The notes beneath the pieces are model-generated. The model was not told the DNA's origin. It worked only from the letters and a program-made list of their open reading frames with translations, and made no database searches. Of a stretch of DNA of 64,000 bases, positions 1 to 8,100 are shown piece by piece; position 1 is the stretch's first letter; each line of letters opens with the position of its first letter. The translations under genes were made by a program, and so were the position numbers. This DNA comes from Mesolinea sp040772305 (GTDB taxonomy: Bacteria; Chloroflexota; Anaerolineae; Anaerolineales; Anaerolineaceae), in NCBI GenBank assembly GCA_040772305.1, contig JAXGYK010000001.1, forward strand, positions 124,001 to 188,000, written 5' to 3'.

Positions 1-929
1 AGTATCTTGTACTTCTTTGCGAATTCCTCCTTGGTTTTCCAATATTCCGGGCTGTTAATAGAAAAGGGGGTGCCATGAGATGGTGCATCGTACTTTCCGT
101 ACCCTCTCCCTTTTCTCGTTTTGAACCAAAACGCGGAAGGAGCTAAGTCAGTATGTTTAGCGGAAAACATTTTCGCAAATGTTGTGTTCAGAGACTCCCA
201 GTCAGATCCCTTTTCGGTGCCATAGACATGCCATGCATGCGAACCGAACCAGTCTGCTGGTGTACCAGGTAAAACGTCGCTTATCGGGTGATCATCGATT
301 CCAAAATCATTCCAATCCACTAATGCATACAGGTTATTCAGACCCAATCCCCACGCAGAGTTCAAAACCTCGTGGGTGGATCCCGGTGTTAATCCACCTT
401 CCCCGTCGAGCGAAAACACCTTTACTGTATGCAGACCTGCTTTCTTGAGGGCAAGGGCTTCACCTGCAGCGGCAGGGAATCCGTGACCTGAAGGACCGGT
501 ATTAAATTTCAAGAAGAGGGTTTTGTCTGCCATTTCCGCATGACCTGACAAACCACCTCTGCGTCTAAACCCGAGAAGATCTTTTATTAACAATCTTTGA
601 TCTAGCCTTCGTGGAAGGTACCGACTGTCTCCGGTGGCTTCGTACCTGGCTTTCATCGCTTCGTTAAAAACGGCCAGACTTGCATAGATCAAGGGTACAG
701 TATGTCCTCCGGAGAGCACGAAACGATCGGCAAATGGGTTCCCTGGATTACGGATATCCCATCTCATTGCACCGCTTAGACACAGAGTTAGAAAAAGGTG
801 AACTTTGGATCTTGAACCACCTGGGTGACCGCTTTGCCGGTAGTTCAGCATCATGTCAATTAGCTGATCAGTAATATCCTTAGCTTTTTCCCAATAGTGA
901 AAGTCAGTTGAAGAATTTGAGAATAACAC
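1..929 (-). CDS. Transketolase-family protein, second copy (partial, 3' end outside window)
   Basis: The gene reads leftward from a GTG at 929, preceded by a GGAGGA ribosome-binding site, and leaves the window still open after about 309 codons. It is the near-identical twin of the 774-residue gene at 20082-22406. Of the seven differences seen between the copies, six fall at third codon positions; the seventh (884) changes a Thr codon to Ala near residue 16. That pattern suggests both copies have been kept as working proteins since duplication. The visible part holds the HPGG motif and the first thiamine-diphosphate-binding segment. What lies beyond its C-terminus cannot be seen. Confidence 0.88.
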   Translation of the reverse strand, partial: MLFSNSSTDFHYWEKAKDITDQLIDMMLNYRQSGHPGGSRSKVHLFLTLCLSGAMRWDIRNPGNPFADRFVLSGGHTVPLIYASLAVFNEAMKARYEATGDSRYLPRRLDQRLLIKDLLGFRRRGGLSGHAEMADKTLFLKFNTGPSGHGFPAAAGEALALKKAGLHTVKVFSLDGEGGLTPGSTHEVLNSAWGLGLNNLYALVDWNDFGIDDHPISDVLPGTPADWFGSHAWHVYGTEKGSDWESLNTTFAKMFSAKHTDLAPSAFWFKTRKGRGYGKYDAPSHGTPFSINSPEYWKTKEEFAKKYKI

Positions 930-1037
930 TTGTCCTCCAATATGCTAATGAAAAGATGTCCCCGTGAAAACAGTTAGAAAGCGTACTAACTTATTTTACT
1001 CCATTCACAAGTATTAACCAAACTTTAACAAACTCTT
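1..1037. repeat. Inverted repeat, left copy (runs off the window)
   Basis: This stretch is the reverse complement of 19974-21010 (position x pairs with 21011 minus x). I found seven substitutions by eye, at 732, 738, 741, 804, 807, 855 and 884, and the stretches I compared on either side were identical. Homology stops between 1037 and 1038. It covers the 5' part of a transketolase gene plus about 108 bp upstream and continues past position 1, so its full length is unknown. Confidence 0.95.
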
Positions 1038-1099
1038 GACTGAATACAGGTTGGTAAGGGGTTACTGGGCAATAATTTGTCTTCAAAGTCTGAATCGAA

Positions 1100-1128
1100 T
1101 TGACAGGGTGACCAAATCTCATTAAACT
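1100..1128 (+). promoter_or_regulatory. Probable sigma-70 promoter of the FHA gene
   Basis: A perfect -35 TTGACA (1100-1105) is followed after 17 bp by TAAACT (1123-1128), 34 bp before the FHA gene start. The -10 is a 4/6 match. Confidence 0.55.
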
Positions 1129-1161
1129 TCCTAATATCGAGGAAATCGTTAAGGAGTTACC

Positions 1162-1776
1162 ATGCCAGACAATCAGCCTCAGATCGTAATGCGTTCAGGT
1201 CCAATCCCTGGCTCAACTTTCTATTTAACCAAAGAAGAGACCTACCTGGGCAGGGATTTATCCAACGATATCCCCGTGCCAGATCCTGAAATTTCACGAC
1301 GACATGCTCGATTCTTACTTCGTCCCGAGGGAGTTTTCATTGAAGACCTGGGCTCAACAAATGGTACATTCGTCAATGGCGTACGCATTGGTGCCCCACA
1401 GGTACTGGCGGATGGCGATTTGATCACCCTGGCGGAATCGACAGTGATGAGCTTTGAACATAAGCTGCCCGCTGCTGCAATCCCCGCGCCTTCCTTTGCT
1501 TATACTGGGCCCGGGCAGGTTGAAGTTCCCGAATTCCAGCCCGCTCCCCAGGTGCCTAGACAGGCATATGAACCTGTTCAGGCGCCGGTACCTTCACGTC
1601 CAGTTGCCCCGGCACCTAAGATTGCACCCACAAAAAAACCAATGGGTTGGTGCAGCATCGTACTCATCATCTTATTGGTAGCATTGGTGCTTATCGCTCT
1701 GGTTTTAATTTTCATGCCGGCTTCCTGGTGGTGTGCCTTGTCTTTTAATGCAATCCCTGGCTGCCCCATTCAATAG
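1162..1776 (+). CDS. FHA-domain membrane protein
   Basis: This 204-residue protein opens with a forkhead-associated domain, a phosphothreonine-binding module. The family hallmarks are visible: GR at 30-31, SRRH at 45-48 and STNGT at 65-69. A Pro/Ala-rich linker (roughly 105-155) leads to one hydrophobic segment near residues 162-186, so the FHA domain should be cytoplasmic on a C-terminal membrane anchor. The start has AAGGAG seven bases upstream. No Ser/Thr kinase or phosphatase lies next to it, so its partner is unknown. It is followed by a membrane glycosyltransferase on the same strand, 71 bp downstream. The fold is clear; the role is not. Confidence 0.85.
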   Translation: MPDNQPQIVMRSGPIPGSTFYLTKEETYLGRDLSNDIPVPDPEISRRHARFLLRPEGVFIEDLGSTNGTFVNGVRIGAPQVLADGDLITLAESTVMSFEHKLPAAAIPAPSFAYTGPGQVEVPEFQPAPQVPRQAYEPVQAPVPSRPVAPAPKIAPTKKPMGWCSIVLIILLVALVLIALVLIFMPASWWCALSFNAIPGCPIQ

Positions 1777-1847
1777 CTTCTTCTGACAGTACCGCATTCG
1801 CAAGCACATGCTTAGGCAGCTTGATTCTTATACGTTAAAATATCTGC

Positions 1848-4442
1848 ATGTCTTCTTTGAATAAAGCTCGCAGCCAAACCAGCGCCTGGCTAAGCGCGGT
1901 TATGGGAATTCAAGGCATCGTCTGTGTCCTTTGGATACATTACAAACAATCGCTCCTTGCCACCCAGATTTCTCCCCTTTATTGGCTTACGCTTATGCTC
2001 TTAGGACTTGGTTCGCTGGCTTTATTAGCATGGGCAATCACTGCTCACACTGCCAACAGATTTACGCATTGGTTTTGGAAGCGAATACAGTGGGTGCGTA
2101 AACATTTTTACCCTTGGGTATTTGCATCTGTGTTAGCAAGCTTTATTATTGTCTCGAGCTTAGCCATCTTACATTTCAGCGATGAAGATCTGCTTTTGAA
2201 TAGCCTTGCGCCAGTTCTGTCAGCATTTTTCTTTTTAATCCTGCTTGATTTGATCATTGTTTATATTTTGCGGGTAAAAAAACCACATCTGCGTGGTGGC
2301 GATAAAGCTTTGCGTATTGCCTTACTTGCTTTAGTTTCAGTTTGGCTGCTGGCCTTTTTTACGCGGCTCGGTCTGGCTCCAGATAAATGGTTTTGGAATG
2401 TAGCAGGCGTTCCAGTGCTGCTCAACCAAGCTGCTGCCATTCTCCTGGCAGCCCTTTTAGGGGAACAGCTTTTAAAATGGGCCACCAAGAAAGTCCGCGG
2501 AAAGCCTGGTCTGCAAAAAGGTCTCTTGGTTCTTACTTGTTTCCTTATCTGGCTTATAACCGCATGTTTTTGGCTTTCTGCGCCTATGGCAGAAACTGTG
2601 TTTGTAGAAGGCCCCTGGCTACCCAACCAAGACTATGTTCCGCACTCGGATGCAGCAACTATTGACCTGGGCGCACAATATATGATCATTGGTGAAGGGC
2701 TCGAAAAAACGCTGTTTACCGACAAGCCCCTGTACACGTTTTTTTTAGGTGTTTTGCACTCTTTTAGCGGCGAGAGTTATTTAAGGACCACAAACCTGCA
2801 GATTTTGGTATTGGCGCTGCTACCTGTGCTGCTCTACCTATTCTGCCGTCAGTTAGGAGGAGACTTTCTGGGTTTTGCAGCTGCAGGCTTCGGGACGGTT
2901 AAGGAATTTAATGCCATTTTTGGTATGTGGCAGATTTCGGTATCCAATTCACGGCTGTATATGAGCGAGTTACCGCTTACTCTGCTGCTTGTAGCCTTTG
3001 CCTTCCATCTTTTTCGATGGTTTAGCAAGGCTGAAACACCTGGCAAAGCCCCTCTAATCGCTGGAGGTCTGCTAGGTTTTGCGTCAATGGTACGCACTAA
3101 CCCTGTAATCTTCCTCCTCTTGGTGCCTTTATTTGCGCTTGCTGCTTATCGTGCCTGTATACGCAATTGGTGGCCAGCAGTCCGTTTGTTCCTGCTTGGA
3201 CTTCTGCTGACAATCGGTCCATGGCTGTTATATAACCAAATCCGCTATGGAGCCAATCCGGTTTACTACAAGATTGATTCTGTAGTTCGAACCCGTGTTT
3301 TGCAGCAAGCTCAGCAAATGGCACCAACCGGGATGCGGGTCGAAGCTCCGCTCCTGTTCACAAACTATCGGGAAGCGCTCGTTGATGAAAGATTAGATAC
3401 AACAGAAGAAGCCCCACCAGAAATTTCCCCTTCAAACTCAAACTTCACTGATGCCATGCCTCCAGCTGAATCATCATCCACTATACAATTACCTTTGATC
3501 GCAAGCACACCTGCCTCTGAAACAGACACAGATCTTGGCACTTTTTCGGTATTAAATTTTGCAGGTCACTTTTTAAATAATCAAATTAAGTCCCTTTTCA
3601 TACTACCCTTCCAGGCTTATCCTCTTGAGCTAACGCCTGTACTCAACCTGCCTTATTGGGAGGAGCCAATCCTATGGGATGGCGATCTCCCCTTCGACCA
3701 CTCACTTGCTTTCGGAGTGAATTTACTGCTGATAGCACTTGGCTTAAGCTACACCTGGCAAAGTTTCAGTTGGGCAGGGTTGGTGCCTCTCCTGATCAAT
3801 ATTGGCTATTTCACTGCGAATGCATTGGGACGTACATCCGGCAGCAGGTATCTTTTACCAGCCGATTGGACGGTGTGGCTCTATTGGCTCCTGGGTATTT
3901 ATGCAATTCTGGCTTCATTCCGATCTCCACTTAAAACACCGCTGTTGTCGGAATATCACCGTGGAAAAAAGAGCACTTGGAGCATTGCTCTGGTACTGTT
4001 CTTGGCCGGAGCAATCATCCCGATTGTTAACCTGGCATACCCTAAACTGTACACCCAAACCGACAAGTTTGAAAACTTTAAACGTTTGCCCTTGGACCTG
4101 ATATACGAAGAAATCGAATTAACACCGGAACGCGTGGAAAACTTGCTCATGAAACCAGGCAGTGAAGTAGTTTGCGGAAAGATGATTTATCTGCGCTATG
4201 GTGATAACTGGCTTACGAACAGCCGCGGTTATATCTTTGAGGTTCTTTCGCCAGGATTTACGGAAGTTTTTCTTCCTACCTATGAACCCCCGCTAGAGCC
4301 GATTCCTTCGGGGGAGGACGTAGTGGCAATTGGGTGCAAGCGCGCGGGGTACCTGGAAGCCTACCTGGCTTATCTTCCCAGCCAAAACCGCCTGCTACAC
4401 CTGGGTTTTCCCTGGGAAGATAGTTTCTGCGATACGCCCTAG
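1848..4442 (+). CDS. Multi-pass membrane protein, probable GT-C-type glycosyltransferase
   Basis: This 864-residue protein has about a dozen hydrophobic segments. Its architecture resembles PMT/ArnT-like (GT39/GT83) glycosyltransferases that use polyprenyl-phosphate sugars at the outer membrane face. An acidic loop after the early helices (SDAATIDLGAQYMIIGEG, around residues 268-285) sits where the family carries its catalytic Asp/Glu, but the usual DE pair is not clear. A low-complexity Ser/Pro/Glu-rich stretch near residues 510-560 interrupts the membrane part and looks like an extracytoplasmic loop. Two similar membrane glycosyltransferases lie at 9828 and 11477. Donor and acceptor are unknown, and the assignment rests on architecture only. 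Confidence 0.6.
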   Translation: MSSLNKARSQTSAWLSAVMGIQGIVCVLWIHYKQSLLATQISPLYWLTLMLLGLGSLALLAWAITAHTANRFTHWFWKRIQWVRKHFYPWVFASVLASFIIVSSLAILHFSDEDLLLNSLAPVLSAFFFLILLDLIIVYILRVKKPHLRGGDKALRIALLALVSVWLLAFFTRLGLAPDKWFWNVAGVPVLLNQAAAILLAALLGEQLLKWATKKVRGKPGLQKGLLVLTCFLIWLITACFWLSAPMAETVFVEGPWLPNQDYVPHSDAATIDLGAQYMIIGEGLEKTLFTDKPLYTFFLGVLHSFSGESYLRTTNLQILVLALLPVLLYLFCRQLGGDFLGFAAAGFGTVKEFNAIFGMWQISVSNSRLYMSELPLTLLLVAFAFHLFRWFSKAETPGKAPLIAGGLLGFASMVRTNPVIFLLLVPLFALAAYRACIRNWWPAVRLFLLGLLLTIGPWLLYNQIRYGANPVYYKIDSVVRTRVLQQAQQMAPTGMRVEAPLLFTNYREALVDERLDTTEEAPPEISPSNSNFTDAMPPAESSSTIQLPLIASTPASETDTDLGTFSVLNFAGHFLNNQIKSLFILPFQAYPLELTPVLNLPYWEEPILWDGDLPFDHSLAFGVNLLLIALGLSYTWQSFSWAGLVPLLINIGYFTANALGRTSGSRYLLPADWTVWLYWLLGIYAILASFRSPLKTPLLSEYHRGKKSTWSIALVLFLAGAIIPIVNLAYPKLYTQTDKFENFKRLPLDLIYEEIELTPERVENLLMKPGSEVVCGKMIYLRYGDNWLTNSRGYIFEVLSPGFTEVFLPTYEPPLEPIPSGEDVVAIGCKRAGYLEAYLAYLPSQNRLLHLGFPWEDSFCDTP

Positions 4443-4489
4443 GGTAATGCAAGCAGCAGCCCGCCTTCGCTTAATTCCTCGTTGAGCGG

Positions 4490-4495
4490 TATAAT
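4490..4495 (+). promoter_or_regulatory. Candidate -10 box upstream of gyrA
   Basis: A perfect TATAAT lies 65 bp before the gyrA start in the gap after the preceding gene. No convincing -35 is present at 16-18 bp, so this is a weak call. Confidence 0.35.
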
Positions 4496-4559
4496 AGAAA
4501 GGTTGTAAACATGCGCTTTTCGCCATTTTGAGCGTGTAGCAGTGTATTAGAAATAAGCT

Positions 4560-7256
4560 ATGACAGAAACTCCTGAACTTCCTATTGACCCTGAAGCCAA
4601 CGATGCGAATTCTGTTGTGGATGCCAACAACCTTGGCCATTTCCTCGAAGTAGACATCGACGAGCAAATGCGGACAGCATACCTGGATTACGCAATGAGC
4701 GTAATCGTTGCACGAGCGCTCCCCGATGTGCGCGACGGCATGAAACCGGTACACAGGCGCATCCTGTACGCAATGCAGGACCTGGGTATCCGCTCAAATA
4801 CCCCTTACAAAAAATCTGCCCGTATCGTTGGTGAAGTACTAGGTAAATATCATCCTCACGGAGATGCAGCTGTTTACGATGCCATGGCACGTATGGCACA
4901 GGACTTTTCGCTGCGTTACCCCCTGGTGGATGGACAAGGCAACTTTGGTTCTATCGACGGCGATTCGCCAGCTGCAATGCGTTATACCGAAGCTCGCCTG
5001 GCTAAAATTGCTGACGAACTCCTGGTTGATCTCGATAAAGACACCGTCGATTTTGTTGACAACTTTGATGGTTCCTTACAAGAGCCTGAAGTTCTTCCTG
5101 CGCGCATCCCCAACCTGTTGATGAACGGCGCCAATGGCATTGCAGTAGGAATGGCTACGAATGTCCCCCCTCACAACCTTGGCGAATTAGCTGAAGCACT
5201 AAAATTGCTTATTGACCGTTTTGATAATATCGATGAAGTAAGTGTCGAAGAGCTAATGCAAGTACTTCCCGGGCCAGATTTTCCTACCGGTGGCATTATT
5301 GTTGGCGATGAAGGTATTCGCCAGGCCTACAGCACAGGGCGGGGACGCATCATCGTACGCGGGTCTGCAACAATCGAGGAAAGCAAATCTGGCCGGTATG
5401 CAATCATCATTTCCGAAATTCCGTACCAGGTGAATAAAACCACCCTGATTGAGCGAATTGCCGAACTCGTTCGTGAAGGCCGCTTAGACTCGATCAGCGA
5501 TATGCGCGACGAGAGCGATCGCCGCGGCATGCGCATTAACATTGAACTTAAGCGCGGCACTCAGCCGAAGAAGGTGCTGAACCAGCTCTACAAATGGACT
5601 CCGCTGCAATCCACTTTTGGCGTGCAAATGCTGGCTTTGGTCAACTCTGAACCGCACATGCTCACCTTGAAGAAGGCCTTGAGCCATTACCTGGAACACC
5701 GCCAGGTAGTAATCACCCGCCGAACGATGTTTGAGCTGGATAAAGCCAAGAAACGCGCTCATATCCTGGACGGTCTTTTGATTGCACTGGCTAATTTGGA
5801 TGCCGTCATCAAAACCATCCGCGAAGCCGAGGATGCAGATGACGCCAAAACCAAGCTGGTTGCACGATTCAATCTTTCCGAGCTCCAGGCTCAGGCAATT
5901 CTGGATATGCAGCTGCGCAGGCTTGCTGCCCTTGAGCGGTTAAAGATCGAGGAAGAACACAAGCAGATTGCCGAACAAATTCTAAACCTGGAAGATCTCC
6001 TGGCGCATCCGCATAAGATTCTGGCTTTGATCCGCGCTGATCTTGAAGAAGTTGCAGCGAAATACAATAATGCCCGGCGCACAAAGATTATGCCGGACCT
6101 GGAAAATGATCTTTCGGATGAGTCGCTGGTAGAAGACGAAAATGTCTTTGTTTCTATCACGGATCGCGGTTACATCAAACGCGTGCTGGACAGCGCTTAC
6201 CGATCACAAGGCCGTGGAGGCCGAGGCGTACTCGGACAAACCATCCGTGATGAAGATCAGATTGTTCATTTTTTGCGTGCAAATACCCTGGGAACTTTAC
6301 TCTTCTTTACGGACAAGGGTAAGGTTTACTCAGAACGGGTTTTTGAAATGCCCGAAGAATCACGTCAGGGCAGAGGTATCCCCCTTGTAAATATCATCGC
6401 CCTTGAGCCTGACGAGACCATTACCGCCGTTTTGGCAGTCAATGATTTTAAAGAAGCTGAATACTTTACAATGGCAACCCGCCATGGGCGCGTAAAACGC
6501 CTGGCTATGAGCGAGTTTGAAAATGTGCGCCCTTCGGGCCTGATTGCAATTCGCCTGGACGAAGGTGACGAACTGGGCTGGGTCTGCCTTACGAGCGGCA
6601 CGGATGACCTGATCATCGTTACCCGTAACGGCAAGGCCCTGCGCTTCCCGGAAGAGCAGGTACGTCCTACCGGCCGCACGACAATGGGGGTAACAGGCAT
6701 CCGGCTGCGGGGCGAAGATGAAGTAATTAGCATGGAAACTGTCCGCCCCGAGTCCTTTTTGCTAGTGCTCACAGACAAAGGACAAGGCAAACGCACTGCC
6801 ATGAAGGAATACATCCCCAAAACAAGAGGTACTTTAGGGGTAACAACAATCAGCCAGGAAGCACGGTCCGAGATTGGGGATCTAACCCAAGCTAAAGTAG
6901 TAACACCTGGCCAGGAAGTTACCTTGATTTCCAGTCAAGGAATCGTTTTACGCACTAAGGTTGATGAAATTTCTGTGCAGGGCCGTGCGACCATGGGTGT
7001 AAAGGTGATGAATCTGGAACCAGGCGACAGCCTTGCAGCAATTGCAATCATCTCTGCCGAAGAGGTACAGGCTGCTGAAGAGGCACGCGCTTTGGAGGCT
7101 GCCAAAATAGCTGCTGCCGAAAGCGAAAACAGCGATAGCATAAACCAGGATGAAAACATGATTACAGAAGAACCGAGCACTCCTTCAAATTCAATACCTG
7201 AGGCTTCAGAGCCTGGGGAAGAATCTCCGTCTTTGGAAGCTCAGAAAACTGAGTAA
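4560..7256 (+). CDS. gyrA: DNA gyrase subunit A
   Basis: This is the breakage-reunion subunit of the type IIA topoisomerase that negatively supercoils DNA; it works with GyrB, which is not in this window. The 898 residues include the N-terminal winged-helix and tower region and the active-site Tyr142 in AAMRYTE. The C-terminal beta-pinwheel carries a GyrA box (QGRGGRG), which favours gyrase over topoisomerase IV. The quinolone-determining region reads YHPHGDAAVYD, so the position matching E. coli Ser83 is Ala while the Asp87 equivalent is kept. The last 60 or so residues are acidic and Ser-rich, a disordered tail. The ribosome-binding site is weak. A terminator follows directly. Confidence 0.96.
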   Translation: MTETPELPIDPEANDANSVVDANNLGHFLEVDIDEQMRTAYLDYAMSVIVARALPDVRDGMKPVHRRILYAMQDLGIRSNTPYKKSARIVGEVLGKYHPHGDAAVYDAMARMAQDFSLRYPLVDGQGNFGSIDGDSPAAMRYTEARLAKIADELLVDLDKDTVDFVDNFDGSLQEPEVLPARIPNLLMNGANGIAVGMATNVPPHNLGELAEALKLLIDRFDNIDEVSVEELMQVLPGPDFPTGGIIVGDEGIRQAYSTGRGRIIVRGSATIEESKSGRYAIIISEIPYQVNKTTLIERIAELVREGRLDSISDMRDESDRRGMRINIELKRGTQPKKVLNQLYKWTPLQSTFGVQMLALVNSEPHMLTLKKALSHYLEHRQVVITRRTMFELDKAKKRAHILDGLLIALANLDAVIKTIREAEDADDAKTKLVARFNLSELQAQAILDMQLRRLAALERLKIEEEHKQIAEQILNLEDLLAHPHKILALIRADLEEVAAKYNNARRTKIMPDLENDLSDESLVEDENVFVSITDRGYIKRVLDSAYRSQGRGGRGVLGQTIRDEDQIVHFLRANTLGTLLFFTDKGKVYSERVFEMPEESRQGRGIPLVNIIALEPDETITAVLAVNDFKEAEYFTMATRHGRVKRLAMSEFENVRPSGLIAIRLDEGDELGWVCLTSGTDDLIIVTRNGKALRFPEEQVRPTGRTTMGVTGIRLRGEDEVISMETVRPESFLLVLTDKGQGKRTAMKEYIPKTRGTLGVTTISQEARSEIGDLTQAKVVTPGQEVTLISSQGIVLRTKVDEISVQGRATMGVKVMNLEPGDSLAAIAIISAEEVQAAEEARALEAAKIAAAESENSDSINQDENMITEEPSTPSNSIPEASEPGEESPSLEAQKTE

Positions 7257-7278
7257 AATCTGCTATTAATCAATGCAT

Positions 7279-7311
7279 CGGGCAGGCTTTAAGTCTGCCC
7301 TTTGTTTTTTC
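7279..7311 (+). terminator. Rho-independent terminator after gyrA
   Basis: GGGCAG and CTGCCC arms with a 9-nt loop are followed by a run of T with one G (7301-7310), 23 bp after the gyrA stop. Confidence 0.85.
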
Positions 7312-7329
7312 TAGTCCATTCCTGGCAGA

Positions 7330-8100
7330 TTAGGAAAAAGAAGGGGGACAAAACTCCCCGGAATGCACCACTTTTCTCTGGGAGCCATCAGCAGCGCTAA
7401 CCAATAAACCACCATCTTCCTGTACAGAATGAATACGATACTGACGCTTCTCTCCATCGTCATCCCGTACAAATGCAAGTTGTCCTTTAAAGGCAAGGTT
7501 TTGATTCCACTGGTCAATAAATTCTGCCTTGGGCAGGTATTGGCGTAGCTCCGAGAGCCTTGCGAGCAAATGATAAAGCAAATTCCATCGGTCCAAGCTT
7601 AAACCGGTTTCAGTTTGAATGCTGGTAGCTGGATAATTCAGGTTTCCCTGAGCTGGTACCGCTCCGCTTAGGATGTTCACGCCCATCCCTAAAACAACTG
7701 CTTCAAGCTGGCTGCCCCTCCAGGAAGTCTCAGCAAGAATCCCGCAAGTTTTCCGGCTATTGATAAGCACATCATTAGGCCACTTAAGTTGCGCTGGCAC
7801 CCCAAAGTCTTGCTTCAAACAAGTCACAAGGGCTAACCCGCCTAAGGCCGTGAAGCGAGCAGAACAGGTCTGTTCTAAAGCAGACGAACGCAATAAAACT
7901 GTAAAGGTAAGGGAGTTGCCAGGCTGTGAAAACCAGGCGCGTCCCTGGCGGCCACGACCTTTGCTTTGCGCGTCAGCAACAATCACCAAGCCTTCCGGCT
8001 CACCTTGCTGGGCTTTAGCAAGGCAATCATCGTTTGTTGAACCTGTTTCGGGCAAGTGCAGCAAACGAAACCCTTTAGGAAGCTCTATTTGGTTAAGCAT
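7330..8100 (-). CDS. birA: Biotin--[biotin carboxyl-carrier protein] ligase, monofunctional
   Basis: This enzyme makes biotinyl-AMP and transfers biotin to the carrier protein of biotin-dependent carboxylases. The 256-residue form has the catalytic hallmarks: GSTND near residue 20, the biotinyl-AMP loop GRGRQGR (48-54) and KWPNDV (106-111). It lacks an N-terminal helix-turn-helix, so unlike E. coli BirA it should not act as a repressor. I chose ATG at 8100 over a start 24 bp upstream because alignment of the family begins near the MLNQ residues. Its first codons overlap the end of the upstream histidine kinase by 8 bp, implying translational coupling. It converges on gyrA. Confidence 0.93.
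   Translation of the reverse strand: MLNQIELPKGFRLLHLPETGSTNDDCLAKAQQGEPEGLVIVADAQSKGRGRQGRAWFSQPGNSLTFTVLLRSSALEQTCSARFTALGGLALVTCLKQDFGVPAQLKWPNDVLINSRKTCGILAETSWRGSQLEAVVLGMGVNILSGAVPAQGNLNYPATSIQTETGLSLDRWNLLYHLLARLSELRQYLPKAEFIDQWNQNLAFKGQLAFVRDDDGEKRQYRIHSVQEDGGLLVSAADGSQRKVVHSGEFCPPSFS

Noticed and set aside
179..448. 89-codon plus-strand frame, repeated at 20563-20832
   Set aside because: It is the antisense shadow of the transketolase genes; its duplication only reflects the inverted repeat.
1..1037. Inverted repeat at the sequence edge as an assembly artefact
   Set aside because: Chimeric joins give exact copies. Here seven clustered substitutions, six at third codon positions, show two independently evolving sequences, though read support was not available.
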